A stretch of DNA of 22,258 nt from an uncultured Muribaculaceae bacterium (GCA_910587355.1 CAJUKF010000044.1:1-22258); one strand, 5' to 3'; positions 8,493 through 16,444 are shown, counted from the first letter of the stretch. The notes: generated by a model from the letters alone, not told the origin. Numbers and translations: made by a program.

Positions 8493-9329
8493 ATGAATAT
8501 GGCAAAGCCTCGGAATATACCGTTTTCACGGATGCAACAAATATCGGACACGGGTGTTTTTGTAAAGCGCTTCGGCCAGTTTGGTAAAACGACGATGAAG
8601 CCGTACGCTCATCGTGACGATTATTATATAATGGTTCTGCTGACCGAGGGCGAGGCTTCGGTGGAGATTGATTTTGAAAGGAGTGTACTGAAAACAGGTG
8701 ATATGCTGATAATATCTCCGTGGCAGGTACATAATAAACCGAACGGAGAAATATGGGATGCCGACGGGTGGATGCTGGCCTTTTCACCTGAAATACTGAC
8801 GGAGACGGAGGCGCGGACAATCGAGGAATACTCTGTGTCGCCGACCCCGTTCCGGCCTGACGGCGAAGGGGTAAAGGAGATTGACGCGCTATGCGCGATG
8901 ACAGAAAGAAACATCAGAAACAGGGCGATTGCCATTGCGCTGGCTTCGGCAGTGAAAAGCATTGCGCTCGCGTCGCTCGACGTGCCGGAACGCCGCGCGG
9001 CAGGGCGGTACAGAGCGATTACACTGCGGCTGAGAAAGCTGTTGAAAGTACATCTCAAGGAGGAGAAAAGGCCCGCGGCTTATGCCGAGATGCTAAATAT
9101 ATCGGAAGTATATCTCAATGAAGCGGTGAAAGGTGCGACGGGTCTTAGCGCAGGAGCGTACATACGCAGCCTCATGATGACACAGGCACGCCGTCAGCTC
9201 ACATGTACATCACTGTCGTCTAAGGAAATAGCCTATGAGCTCGGGTATGACGACTATGTCTATTTCTCGAAGCTCTTCAAAAAGCACACAGGAAAATCGC
9301 CTTCGGAATATCGCAAAAACCTTAATTAG
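8493..9329 (+). CDS. AraC-family transcriptional regulator
   Basis: About 278 residues: an N-terminal cupin-like sensor (about 1-130, with YIMVLLTEGEASVEID and LKTGDMLIISPWQVHNKP) and a C-terminal AraC-type double helix-turn-helix (about 185-278, with AEMLNISEVYLNEAVKGATG and the signature SSKEIAYELGYDDYVYFSKLFKKHTGKSPSEYR). The start is either 8493 or 8499 (two in-frame ATGs); upstream codons lie within or before the predicted transcription start. The ligand is unknown. The gene ends 88 bp before the co-oriented ferredoxin/cytochrome pair, which is its most likely target by position. Confidence 0.92.
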   Translation: MNMAKPRNIPFSRMQQISDTGVFVKRFGQFGKTTMKPYAHRDDYYIMVLLTEGEASVEIDFERSVLKTGDMLIISPWQVHNKPNGEIWDADGWMLAFSPEILTETEARTIEEYSVSPTPFRPDGEGVKEIDALCAMTERNIRNRAIAIALASAVKSIALASLDVPERRAAGRYRAITLRLRKLLKVHLKEEKRPAAYAEMLNISEVYLNEAVKGATGLSAGAYIRSLMMTQARRQLTCTSLSSKEIAYELGYDDYVYFSKLFKKHTGKSPSEYRKNLN

Positions 9330-9352
9330 TACAAGTTTTGCCTCACCGGAGC

Positions 9353-9366
9353 CATTCCAGGGAATG
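9353..9366. promoter_or_regulatory. Palindromic candidate operator CATTCC-AG-GGAATG
   Basis: A perfect 6+2+6 inverted repeat whose right edge is 11 bp upstream of the -7 box of the ferredoxin gene, so it covers the -33 region. The position suits a repressor or redox-sensing regulator. Its binding protein is unknown. Confidence 0.5.
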
Positions 9367-9377
9367 AGAGCAAGCTG

Positions 9378-9385
9378 TAATTTTG
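9378..9385 (+). promoter_or_regulatory. Candidate -7 box for the ferredoxin/cytochrome operon
   Basis: TAATTTTG matches TAnnTTTG, 32 nt before the ferredoxin ATG. The expected -33 position is occupied by the palindrome at 9353-9366 instead of TTTG. Confidence 0.55.
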
Positions 9386-9417
9386 CCTTTGTAAAAACAA
9401 ATGCAAAAGACTCTGTA

Positions 9418-9654
9418 ATGAAAAGGCATAATAATGTCCCTGTAAAAGTGACAAAACACATAACGGCATCGTCGTCGCACGACTGCATAGCCTGCTGGAA
9501 GTGCGTGGACGTATGCCCCGGACACGTATTCGGCAAAGTGAATTTTCTATGGCACCGTCACGCAAAAGTAGTTGCTCCGGACGATTGCATAGGCTGCGGC
9601 AAGTGCGTGCAAGCGTGTCCGCAATCGATATTTTCAATTACGAAACCATTATGA
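9418..9654 (+). CDS. Dicluster [4Fe-4S] ferredoxin
   Basis: A 78-residue 2[4Fe-4S] ferredoxin with two complete cluster motifs: C23-I-A-C26-W-K-C29-(3)-C33-P and C57-I-G-C60-G-K-C63-(3)-C67-P. The 23-residue spacer between them is histidine- and aromatic-rich (FLWHRHAK). There is no signal peptide, so it is predicted to be cytosolic or bound to the inner face of the membrane. The start at 9418 is chosen because a -7 box lies 32 nt upstream and earlier codons in frame are not ferredoxin-like. The stop codon overlaps the start of the membrane cytochrome gene (ATGA at 9651-9654), so the two are translated together. The likely role, inferred, is electron transfer to or from that membrane protein. 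Confidence 0.9.
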   Translation: MKRHNNVPVKVTKHITASSSHDCIACWKCVDVCPGHVFGKVNFLWHRHAKVVAPDDCIGCGKCVQACPQSIFSITKPL

Positions 9655-10058
9655 ATACAGCTACAAAACTAAAGGTCTGCAACAGATGGCTTGCAGCCGC
9701 TCTGGTCGTGATGCTGGTATCGGGAATACAGCTGGAGGCAACAGGCGGCAAGTACGCATGGTCGGTGTGGGTACACATTGCACTTGGTGTATTCCTTACG
9801 GGACTGGCTTTCTACCATATATTTCTGCACAACAGAAAGAGCAACTGGTTCTCGCGGTTTTCCAAAAACAGGAACACCATGACACGGATACTGTGGTGGG
9901 TATTTCTGCTGACAGAGGTAAGCGGCGTTGCGGCAACGGTGCAATGGCTGTGCGGGGACGGTCATTCACCGCTCGGAGGGATTCATGGCAAAATCGGCTC
10001 CATAATGGTGATTGTGGCCACGATTCATGCGGTAAAGCATGTGAGAAAGAAGAAATGA
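9651..10058 (+). CDS. Four-helix membrane cytochrome b-like protein (DUF4405-like)
   Basis: A 135-residue membrane protein with four predicted helices (about 12-28, 38-60, 78-98, 112-130). Positive residues at the N-terminus, in the loop at 61-79 and in the HVRKKK tail put both ends in the cytoplasm. Helix 2 carries H42 and H56 and helix 4 carries H112 and H126. Both pairs are 14 residues apart, the same spacing as the two-haem ligands of cytochrome b, so two stacked b haems are possible. H60, H105 and H130 are extra. It resembles the DUF4405/cytochrome b561-like proteins of Bacteroidota. It is coupled to the ferredoxin gene by an ATGA overlap. Haem binding and electron direction are inferred. 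Confidence 0.8.
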   Translation: MNTATKLKVCNRWLAAALVVMLVSGIQLEATGGKYAWSVWVHIALGVFLTGLAFYHIFLHNRKSNWFSRFSKNRNTMTRILWWVFLLTEVSGVAATVQWLCGDGHSPLGGIHGKIGSIMVIVATIHAVKHVRKKK

Positions 10059-10093
10059 AAAAAGCGGCTCCTTCATCCTAGATGAGGGAGCCG
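10058..10093 (-). terminator. Intrinsic terminator of metK
   Basis: A 13-bp stem with one G-T pair (10065-10077 with 10081-10093, loop cta) is followed, read leftward, by T6 at 10063-10058. It lies 26 nt beyond the metK stop and abuts the stop codon of the convergent cytochrome gene. Rightward, a T6 run occurs only 11 nt after the stem, so any termination that way is weaker. Confidence 0.85.
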
Positions 10094-10119
10094 AATGTGT
10101 TACTTTTTTATGCACAAAA

Positions 10120-11436
10120 TCAGGCGAGGACGTCGGCGAAGACGCGGCGGGCAAAGTCGATGCCGTCGAGTTTCTCCCATGTGAAGAGCTCTACTTCGCG
10201 GTCTTTGCCGTCGAATGTCTTGATGACGGTGCGCGGTGTGCGGCCCATGTGTCCGTAAGAGGCTGTCTCGCGATAAATTGGGTTGCGGAGCTTGAGCCGC
10301 TGCTCTATGGCATATGGACGGAGGTCGAAGATGTTGCCGTAAGGGGTGTCGGCGGTGTCGTGCTCGTGTGCCACAATGCGCTGTGCGATTTCTGCATCGG
10401 AGAGTGCGACATGCGAGGTTCCGAAGGTGTCGACATTGATGCTCACGGGGTCGGCTTTGCCGATTGCATATGCGACCTGAACCAGCATACGGTCGGCGAT
10501 GCCTGCAGCGACGAGGTTCTTGGCTATGTGCCGGGCGGCATAAGCGGCCGAGCGGTCTACCTTGGAGGGGTCTTTGCCCGAGAAGGCGCCGCCGCCGTGA
10601 GCGCCGTGTCCGCCGTAGGTGTCGACAATGATTTTACGGCCTGTGAGGCCTGTGTCACCTGCAGGACCGCCAATGACGAATTTGCCTGTAGGATTGACAT
10701 GGAGGATATAATCATGCGCGAATAGTGCCTTAAGGTCTTCGGGCAGCCCTGCAGTGGCACGGGGAATGAGAATATTGCGGACGTCGTCGGTAATGATGTC
10801 GTGCATGCGACGGTCGGCCTCGGCCTGCGATATATTTTCGGCTTCAGCATTGATAAACTCATCGTGCTGGGTAGAAATCACGATTGTGTTGATACGTAGA
10901 GGACGACCGTTGTCGTCATACTCCACTGTGACCTGGCTCTTGGAATCGGGACGTAGATACTTCATCTCACGGCCTTCGCGGCGAATGTCGGCAAGAGCCA
11001 TAAGCAGACCATGGCTGAGAGCAAGGGTGAGGGGTATGTAAAGCGGCGTCTCGTTTGTGGCGTAACCGAACATCATGCCCTGGTCGCCGGCACCTTGCTC
11101 TTCGGGTTTTTCGCGCTCGACACCTCGGTTGATGTCGTGGCTCTGCTCATGAACGGCGAGAAGAACGCCGCAGGAGTTGCCATCGAAAAGCAGTTCGGAG
11201 CGGTTATAGCCTATTTCGTTGATTACACGACGTGCCGTGCCCTGAATGTCAATGTATGCCTCGCTTTTTACCTCGCCGGCTACAACTACCTGACCGGTAG
11301 TGACAAGGGTCTCGCATGCGACTTTAGACTGAGGGTCGCGGGCAAGAAATTCATCGAGTACGGCATCGGAAATCTGGTCGGCCACTTTATCGGGGTGACC
11401 TTCTGAAACGGATTCTGAGGTGAAGAGATAGCTCAT
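10120..11436 (-). CDS. metK: S-adenosylmethionine synthetase
   Basis: A 438-residue methionine adenosyltransferase that makes S-adenosylmethionine from methionine and ATP. Signatures: GHPDK at residues 13-17, GAGDQGMMFGYA at 115-126, and the glycine-rich GGGAFSGKDPSKVDRSAAY further on. The start at 11436 is set by the conserved MSYLFTSESVSEGHPDK beginning and an AAGGA Shine-Dalgarno-like stretch about 7 nt upstream; the open frame extends 11 codons further but without conservation. It is a single-gene unit with promoter, candidate SAM riboswitch and attenuator upstream and a terminator downstream, so it is probably repressed by its own product. Confidence 0.96.
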   Translation of the reverse strand: MSYLFTSESVSEGHPDKVADQISDAVLDEFLARDPQSKVACETLVTTGQVVVAGEVKSEAYIDIQGTARRVINEIGYNRSELLFDGNSCGVLLAVHEQSHDINRGVEREKPEEQGAGDQGMMFGYATNETPLYIPLTLALSHGLLMALADIRREGREMKYLRPDSKSQVTVEYDDNGRPLRINTIVISTQHDEFINAEAENISQAEADRRMHDIITDDVRNILIPRATAGLPEDLKALFAHDYILHVNPTGKFVIGGPAGDTGLTGRKIIVDTYGGHGAHGGGAFSGKDPSKVDRSAAYAARHIAKNLVAAGIADRMLVQVAYAIGKADPVSINVDTFGTSHVALSDAEIAQRIVAHEHDTADTPYGNIFDLRPYAIEQRLKLRNPIYRETASYGHMGRTPRTVIKTFDGKDREVELFTWEKLDGIDFARRVFADVLA

Positions 11437-11467
11437 TATATTTTTCCTTTCTATTGGATTGGTATAC

Positions 11468-11532
11468 AAAAAAAATTAAGCGGTAGTACCCTGCTTGGCT
11501 GTCCTGACCGGACTTCATTGGGTTACTGCCGC
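11468..11532 (-). terminator. Attenuator hairpin in the metK leader
   Basis: Read leftward, gcggcagtaaccc (11532-11520) pairs with gggtactaccgc (11491-11480), 11 pairs with one mismatch and one bulge, followed by TTAA and a T8 tract at 11475-11468. The tract ends 31 nt before the metK ATG. It sits between the candidate SAM riboswitch and the gene, as expected for a transcription-termination expression platform. Its loop holds a second small hairpin (GTCC/GGAC). Confidence 0.7.
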
Positions 11533-11600
11533 AACTACTAAAAACTAAAAACCTAAAACCTTCGGGCCGCGCACACACGCTTCACAGCGCAGGTTACCGG

Positions 11601-11678
11601 CTTATGGCGATTTTAGCATTTTTTCATGAGGTTGCAAGCAGCCAAATCTGTCCTCGTCGGAGCGCCCTCTTAAGGGCC
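11601..11678 (-). ncRNA. Candidate SAM-I-clan riboswitch upstream of metK
   Basis: Read leftward, the leader has a CTTA (11674-11671) that pairs with TAAG (11604-11601) as a short P1, then GAGG near its start pairing with CCTC, the conserved GCAACC at 11635-11630, a small CAT/ATG hairpin, and GCTAAA at 11617-11612. The order GCAACC - hairpin - GCTAAA - P1 closing is the hallmark of the SAM-I/IV clan. Its position 10 nt after the predicted transcription start and before a terminator in front of metK fits. P1 is short and P2 departs from the textbook S-box, so the exact subclass is unsure. Confidence 0.7.
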
Positions 11679-11693
11679 TTTCCTTTTCACGCG

Positions 11694-11724
11694 CAAAATT
11701 AGTACATTTATTTTGGATAGCAAA
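11694..11724 (-). promoter_or_regulatory. metK promoter (TTTG-N19-TAATTTTG)
   Basis: Read leftward, TTTG at 11724-11721, a 19-bp spacer, and TAATTTTG at 11701-11694 match the Bacteroidota sigma-factor consensus exactly in both boxes and spacing. Transcription would start near 11687, giving a leader of about 250 nt that contains the candidate riboswitch and attenuator. Confidence 0.85.
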
Positions 11725-11773
11725 ATAATTAACATTGTTTAACCTTGTGACATGAGTGATAAGATTAGGTTAT

Positions 11774-11804
11774 GAGCCTCATCCGCCACATACGGATGAG
11801 GCTC
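11774..11804. terminator. Hairpin just downstream of the HEAT-DUF1080 gene
   Basis: A perfect 12-bp stem (gagcctcatccg at 11774-11785 with its complement at 11793-11804) lies 3 nt beyond the stop codon. The bases that follow leftward are only moderately T-rich, so it may protect the mRNA 3' end or terminate inefficiently. Confidence 0.6.
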
Positions 11805-11807
11805 TGA

Positions 11808-14800
11808 TTATTTCTTCTTCGAAAGGTCAAGGACGCGTATGTTGCGGAATTTCAGGCCGGGACCGTGACCGCAGAAACTGATATAGCCTTCCTTATTATA
11901 AAGGCCGGGATGATTGTTGTGGTCGAGCGTATAAGGATTGTTATTGCTCCCGTCGGGTGCAACGTTGTGACCCTGAGTGATTTCGCGAATATTGACATCG
12001 GTCACCACCTCGCCGTCAACAGTGACAGTGATGCGGTCGCCGACGGCTTTAATTTCCTCGGTATGCCACTGACGGATTGGGCCGAAATCGATATGCTTAG
12101 GCACAGCAATGCCATAGACACCCCCATGCTGCTGGTAAGGATGAAGGCCGGTGAAGTTATAGTTATATCCCTGATAGACGGGGTCGTCATGGTCGAGAAT
12201 CTGTATTTCCATGCCTTCGTAAGCGGCATCAACGCCTGTGACATCGCGGCCGGTGCGTATGCCGATGCCGTTGTTGACAGCCGGTTCGTCGAAGAAGAAC
12301 TCAAAGCGGAATATGAAGTCGCTGTAGTTCTTTTTGGTATAGAGATTGCCGTGTCCGCCATACTGGGCAGTGACGTAAATGTTGCCGTCCTGAGGCACGT
12401 AGTTCGACATATTACCGTGGAAATTTTCGAGCGAGCGGCCGTCGAAAAGGAGCTCGAAGCCCTGTTCAGTCTCCTCGGGGCTGAGAGTACATACGGGCGT
12501 AGCAGGGAGCTCGTTTACATAGAGCGCGCGCAGAGCAAGCCCGTTGCCGCCGTCGGAAACGATGCTGACCTCACCTTCGGCAGGGGCTGTCTTATCGGTG
12601 CCGGGGATACGGTTTATGACCTGATTGACAGCAACGGCCTCGCCGTTTACATCAAGGAAAAAGCGGTCGTCGGTCATCTTCACATATATATTGTTCCAGC
12701 CACGTGAAGCGGGCACCACGACATCGCTGCCTGCGAGAGTGATGCCGTTTGCAGCCGAAAGCAGCACGAGAGGCATGGAGCGGAGAGTGACGACAGCATC
12801 GCCCTCGCCGAGCCAGTCGAAACACAGCTCGAAATTCTCGAGATTCTTACCGACCGTGACAGCAGGAGCACTGACATCGGCTGAACCGTCAGCATCGGCA
12901 GGACGGTAACCGCCCACGGTAGTCCAGTTGTCGAGCAGACCGCGGAGCATATCGGCGGCATAACCGGCATCGGCATCCCCCTTGGCTTTCTCGGCTCCGA
13001 ATACCTTGAGAGCGCCATTGGCAGCATCGCGGAGCGTGTCGCCCTGCCGCAGATGTTCATCTGATTTCAGGATTTCGGCAAAGGCGTTTGCAGCCGCATA
13101 TGCATCGTGCTCATCGCCGAAATATGAGGCTGCGCGCATTGCTGCAGGAAAGACGGGGCAGCGCGCCAACGAAGAAATAAGCTCTTTCTTCACCGGTTCG
13201 CCGGGATTGAGGTCGAGCGCACGACTGTAAGCCGTATAGGCCTGAGCCGGAGTGAGACCGGAGTTGTTGACAAGAGTGAGCCAGCGGCCCAGCAGAGCGT
13301 CGCGTTCGGCGCCTGAATACTTCGATGCAAGGCTGAAGATTGTGTCGCGGGCATGGGGATTCTCCACCATGAGGAGTGCCTGCAGGGCGGCGCTATGGCT
13401 GTTGCCTTCAAATCCCCCAACAAGCGCTTCGACTGCGTCGGGCGTACCGGCTTGCGCGAGCATTGGATAATAAAGAGACGGATTCTTTGCCAAGGACATC
13501 AGGCGACTGACGGTATCATACTGCGCCGAAGGCGACTCCGGGGCGAGGGCGCTCAACATTGCCCGCTGAATCATAGGTACGGTGCTCGGAGCGGCAGCCT
13601 GAAGCATACCCGAAAGTTCGGAAAGATTGGCGGCTGAGGCAACACCGTCGAGCGCCTTGTAAGCCTTGTCTGCGACACCGGGCAGAGATGACTGAGTAAG
13701 AGCGACAACAGCATTCCATGCACTGTGGATGTGACGTGCGGATGCAAGCGAAAGGGCTGCTTTGAGAGTGACGGGATTGTCGGATTTCAGGCACTCTGTC
13801 ACACCCTGGCTGATATTGCCGTTGAATGTAAGGAGGGCTTTTGCCGCGGCCTGCGACAATTCGCCGTCGTTGCCGAGCAAAGGAAGAATCGCATCGAGAG
13901 CACGGGGAGTGCCGATTTTCGAGGCGGCCTCTACGGCTGCAACCGCAAGAGTGCTGTTACTGCTTGCAACGGCAGATGTGACAAGGCCTATCTGCCCCGA
14001 AGCGTGAATATCGCCAAGCCAGCGGATGACATCAATTTTAGAGTTTTCGGGCAACTTGACGTAACCGGCGGCAATTACTGAGACTATACCCTCGCCGGCA
14101 GCCGGAATGGCATTGACAAGGGCAGTGTGGCGATACTGTGCGCTGCCGTCTTTGAGCGCCCTGACTATATTTTCGGAAGCCTTGGCCGGCTCACTGTAGA
14201 GCAGCAGGCGCAGCCCGGCGCAGCGCATAGCCTCGCTGTTTTTGCTTTTGATAAGTTCTTTTGCCTCCTTTACAACAGCTTTGTCGGTGCCGAGACGGGC
14301 AAGAAGTTGCAGATAAGCGTCCGGGGCAGCGGTTTTCAAAGTCTTTAAAGACACAGCCGAACCGCAGACTGACAGCGCGTTGAGAGCGGCCTCCGAAACA
14401 GCCTTGTCGCCGGAAACGGCCCATGACAGAAGTACGGGCTCAACACCCGGAAGCCGGCGGTAATAAGCGATATGCGCGAGCTCGGCCGACGGTGCGGAAG
14501 CATTGTCAATCAGCTCCGCAAGCTGTGCGTCGATGTCCGGCATAGTGCAGAGGCCAGCTGCGGCGTAAGACGCGAGATTTATGTCGGCAAGCAGACCTTT
14601 ATATAGACTGAAGTCGGAGGGAACTGTGATTTTATTGAGCTGCGAGAGGACAAAGGCCTTGTTGTTGACATCGTCAACACGTGCAAGCGCCTCTGCGAGA
14701 GCATCGTGAACCGGACGGCGCATTGCCTCTCGGCCGGGAGCGGAGACGTAGTTCACAATGCCGTCGATAGCATATTCGGCTCTGGAATTATCGGCTTCTT

Positions 14801-15038
14801 CGGCCGGGCGTAGCATGTTGACGAGCAATTCGATGCCTTTAGAGCCTGTACCGGCAAGCTCGGACATGATTTTGTCATACGATTCGCCTGACTGAGCCGG
14901 AAGCTGTGCGAGGTTGTCCGACACTACCGTCTCAGGCTTGCGGTTGCGGCTGTCGGTCTGTGCGGAGGCGCTTATGCCGAAGCACATCACCAGAATCAGC
15001 AGCAGACTTATAATTGATTTTTTCATAGGATTCTTCAT
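11808..15038 (-). CDS. Exported HEAT-repeat / DUF1080 protein
   Basis: A protein of about 1076 residues. A Sec signal peptide (MKNPMKKSIISLLLILVM..., ending SASA) is followed by a long alpha-helical array of HEAT/ARM-like repeats (about 40-700). A degenerate concanavalin-like sheet domain follows (about 705-850, with GWNNIYVKMTDDRFFLDVNG). The C-terminal DUF1080 domain (about 855-1070) carries FELLFDGRSLENFHG, NNGIGIRTG and GYISFCGHGPGLKFRNIRV. DUF1080 proteins include periplasmic enzymes acting on 3-keto-glycosides (hydrolase or lyase/hydratase). The start is 15038 or 15026 (two in-frame ATGs). It starts 28 nt after the stop of the Gfo/Idh oxidoreductase gene, a natural partner that would make the 3-keto substrate. 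The HEAT array may scaffold a complex; this is inference. Confidence 0.85.
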   Translation of the reverse strand: MKNPMKKSIISLLLILVMCFGISASAQTDSRNRKPETVVSDNLAQLPAQSGESYDKIMSELAGTGSKGIELLVNMLRPAEEADNSRAEYAIDGIVNYVSAPGREAMRRPVHDALAEALARVDDVNNKAFVLSQLNKITVPSDFSLYKGLLADINLASYAAAGLCTMPDIDAQLAELIDNASAPSAELAHIAYYRRLPGVEPVLLSWAVSGDKAVSEAALNALSVCGSAVSLKTLKTAAPDAYLQLLARLGTDKAVVKEAKELIKSKNSEAMRCAGLRLLLYSEPAKASENIVRALKDGSAQYRHTALVNAIPAAGEGIVSVIAAGYVKLPENSKIDVIRWLGDIHASGQIGLVTSAVASSNSTLAVAAVEAASKIGTPRALDAILPLLGNDGELSQAAAKALLTFNGNISQGVTECLKSDNPVTLKAALSLASARHIHSAWNAVVALTQSSLPGVADKAYKALDGVASAANLSELSGMLQAAAPSTVPMIQRAMLSALAPESPSAQYDTVSRLMSLAKNPSLYYPMLAQAGTPDAVEALVGGFEGNSHSAALQALLMVENPHARDTIFSLASKYSGAERDALLGRWLTLVNNSGLTPAQAYTAYSRALDLNPGEPVKKELISSLARCPVFPAAMRAASYFGDEHDAYAAANAFAEILKSDEHLRQGDTLRDAANGALKVFGAEKAKGDADAGYAADMLRGLLDNWTTVGGYRPADADGSADVSAPAVTVGKNLENFELCFDWLGEGDAVVTLRSMPLVLLSAANGITLAGSDVVVPASRGWNNIYVKMTDDRFFLDVNGEAVAVNQVINRIPGTDKTAPAEGEVSIVSDGGNGLALRALYVNELPATPVCTLSPEETEQGFELLFDGRSLENFHGNMSNYVPQDGNIYVTAQYGGHGNLYTKKNYSDFIFRFEFFFDEPAVNNGIGIRTGRDVTGVDAAYEGMEIQILDHDDPVYQGYNYNFTGLHPYQQHGGVYGIAVPKHIDFGPIRQWHTEEIKAVGDRITVTVDGEVVTDVNIREITQGHNVAPDGSNNNPYTLDHNNHPGLYNKEGYISFCGHGPGLKFRNIRVLDLSKKK

Positions 15039-15066
15039 TGTTGAAAACGTGATTGCAGACACGGGG

Positions 15067-16353
15067 TCAGATTGTCCATTCACCCCTCATGGGCTGATTT
15101 ATGAGAGCGTTCGCGGCATCGTCGCCCACAAACATCTGTGCAACGGGGTCGAAGGCCAGTTCGCGCCTGCCCAGACGCAGACCCACGGCAGCCTGATTGA
15201 CAAGTGTACAGCTATGATAACCGTTGACCTCATTGAGGGCGAATTTCTGACGCTTGCGGATGCAGTCGAGAAAATCGGTGCGCTGCGGCTCGGGGTCGGG
15301 GAGCTCGGCGAGTTTGTTCATCACATCGGGTATTGTACACTCGAAGCCCTTGTACACTTTGCCGTTCGGACCTTCGATATACGGCACCTTGCCTTCACTC
15401 TCGAAGCCTTCGCCTTCGAGAATAATCTCGCAGCCGTCGGCATATGTGTATTTGATTCGCCGCCATATTCCCACGGCATCGCTGTGCTGCTGGGGCGCGT
15501 CGATTTCAATTCGAACAGGAAAATCATCGTCCTTGCCGAGCAGATACTGCACCGGGTCGAGATAATGCTGGCCCATGTCGGTGAGACCGCCGCCGTCGTA
15601 ATCCCAGTAACCGCGGAATGTCTGATGCACGCGGTGCGGATTGTACGGCTTATACGGCGCCGGGCCGAGCCAGAAGTCATAATCAAGTTCCTCGGGCACC
15701 GGTTCGGGCGTGAGGTGGCTCTTGCCCGTCCAGAAGAATTTCCATGCAAAACCGGTGGCACCGCTGACGGTGACTTTGAGGGGCCAGCCGAGCATACCGC
15801 TGTCGACGAGCTTCTTGAGCGTAGCCACTTCTGTGCCGAGTCCGTAGAAAGTATCCTGAAAGCGGAACCATGTGTTGAGACGGAAAATGCGGTTATAGCG
15901 CTGTACGGCCTCCACGACGCGCTTGCCCTCGCCGATAGTGCGTGTCATGGGCTTCTCGCACCATATGTCCTTGCCGTCCTTCGCGGCCTCGACCGACATT
16001 ATGCCGTGCCAGTGGGGAGGAGTGGCGATATGGACTACATCGACATTGGGGTCGTTAATCAGCTCGCGGAAATCGTGATAAGGCGTCACCGTCTCATTGA
16101 GATTGTTTTTCGCCGCAGCAACGGCCTGTTCGAGATGCTTGCGGTCGACATCGCACACTGCGACAAGACGACACTGCGGAGAACTTGTGAAGTGATAGGA
16201 AGAGCGGCCTATGCCGCCTACGCCGATAATACCCTTCGTGAGCTGGTCGCTCGGGGCAATATATCCGTTTCCGCCCAGCACTTTACGGGGAACAATGGTA
16301 AATAGGCCCAGTGCGCCGAGGGTCTTGAGAAACGTGCGTCTGTCGCTGTTCAT
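15067..16353 (-). CDS. Tat-exported Gfo/Idh/MocA oxidoreductase
   Basis: A 428-residue NAD(P)-dependent oxidoreductase. The N-terminus MNSDRRTFLKTLGALGLF is a twin-arginine signal (R5, R6), so the enzyme is exported folded with its cofactor. The Rossmann motif IGVGGIGRSSY starts at residue 43, the catalytic lysine motif EKPM gives K134, and GGGLTDMGQHYLD (254-266) supplies D259 and H263. An insert around 200-250 rich in Trp and Tyr may shape a sugar site. Family members paired with DUF1080 oxidise C3 of glycosides. Here the DUF1080 gene follows 28 nt downstream, so a two-step oxidative glycoside cleavage is likely. The sugar substrate cannot be read from sequence. Confidence 0.9.
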   Translation of the reverse strand: MNSDRRTFLKTLGALGLFTIVPRKVLGGNGYIAPSDQLTKGIIGVGGIGRSSYHFTSSPQCRLVAVCDVDRKHLEQAVAAAKNNLNETVTPYHDFRELINDPNVDVVHIATPPHWHGIMSVEAAKDGKDIWCEKPMTRTIGEGKRVVEAVQRYNRIFRLNTWFRFQDTFYGLGTEVATLKKLVDSGMLGWPLKVTVSGATGFAWKFFWTGKSHLTPEPVPEELDYDFWLGPAPYKPYNPHRVHQTFRGYWDYDGGGLTDMGQHYLDPVQYLLGKDDDFPVRIEIDAPQQHSDAVGIWRRIKYTYADGCEIILEGEGFESEGKVPYIEGPNGKVYKGFECTIPDVMNKLAELPDPEPQRTDFLDCIRKRQKFALNEVNGYHSCTLVNQAAVGLRLGRRELAFDPVAQMFVGDDAANALINQPMRGEWTI

Positions 16354-16415
16354 CTGTGGTAATGGTTTTAGATTCTATGGTTCAGGTTAAATGGCTTCAA
16401 GCCGGAAAAGCGCAT

Positions 16416-16444
16416 AAAAGACAGCGGCCCGTGAAGGCCGCGTC
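16416..16444 (-). terminator. Hairpin with T4 in the leader of the oxidoreductase gene
   Basis: Read leftward, GAC-GCGGCC (16444-16436) pairs with GGCCGC-(bulge)-GTC (16429-16420), followed by TTTTAT. It could end hip operon transcription, but it also lies downstream of the only recognisable -7 box for the oxidoreductase gene, so it may act as an attenuator. Confidence 0.5.

Noticed and set aside
11865..12707. 280-codon open frame antisense to the DUF1080 domain
   Set aside because: It is a shadow of the sense coding region with a clear DUF1080 match, and no promoter or ribosome site precedes it.
14914..16305. 463-codon open frame antisense to the oxidoreductase gene
   Set aside because: The sense strand encodes an intact Tat-signal Gfo/Idh enzyme with all motifs; the antisense product has no recognisable feature.
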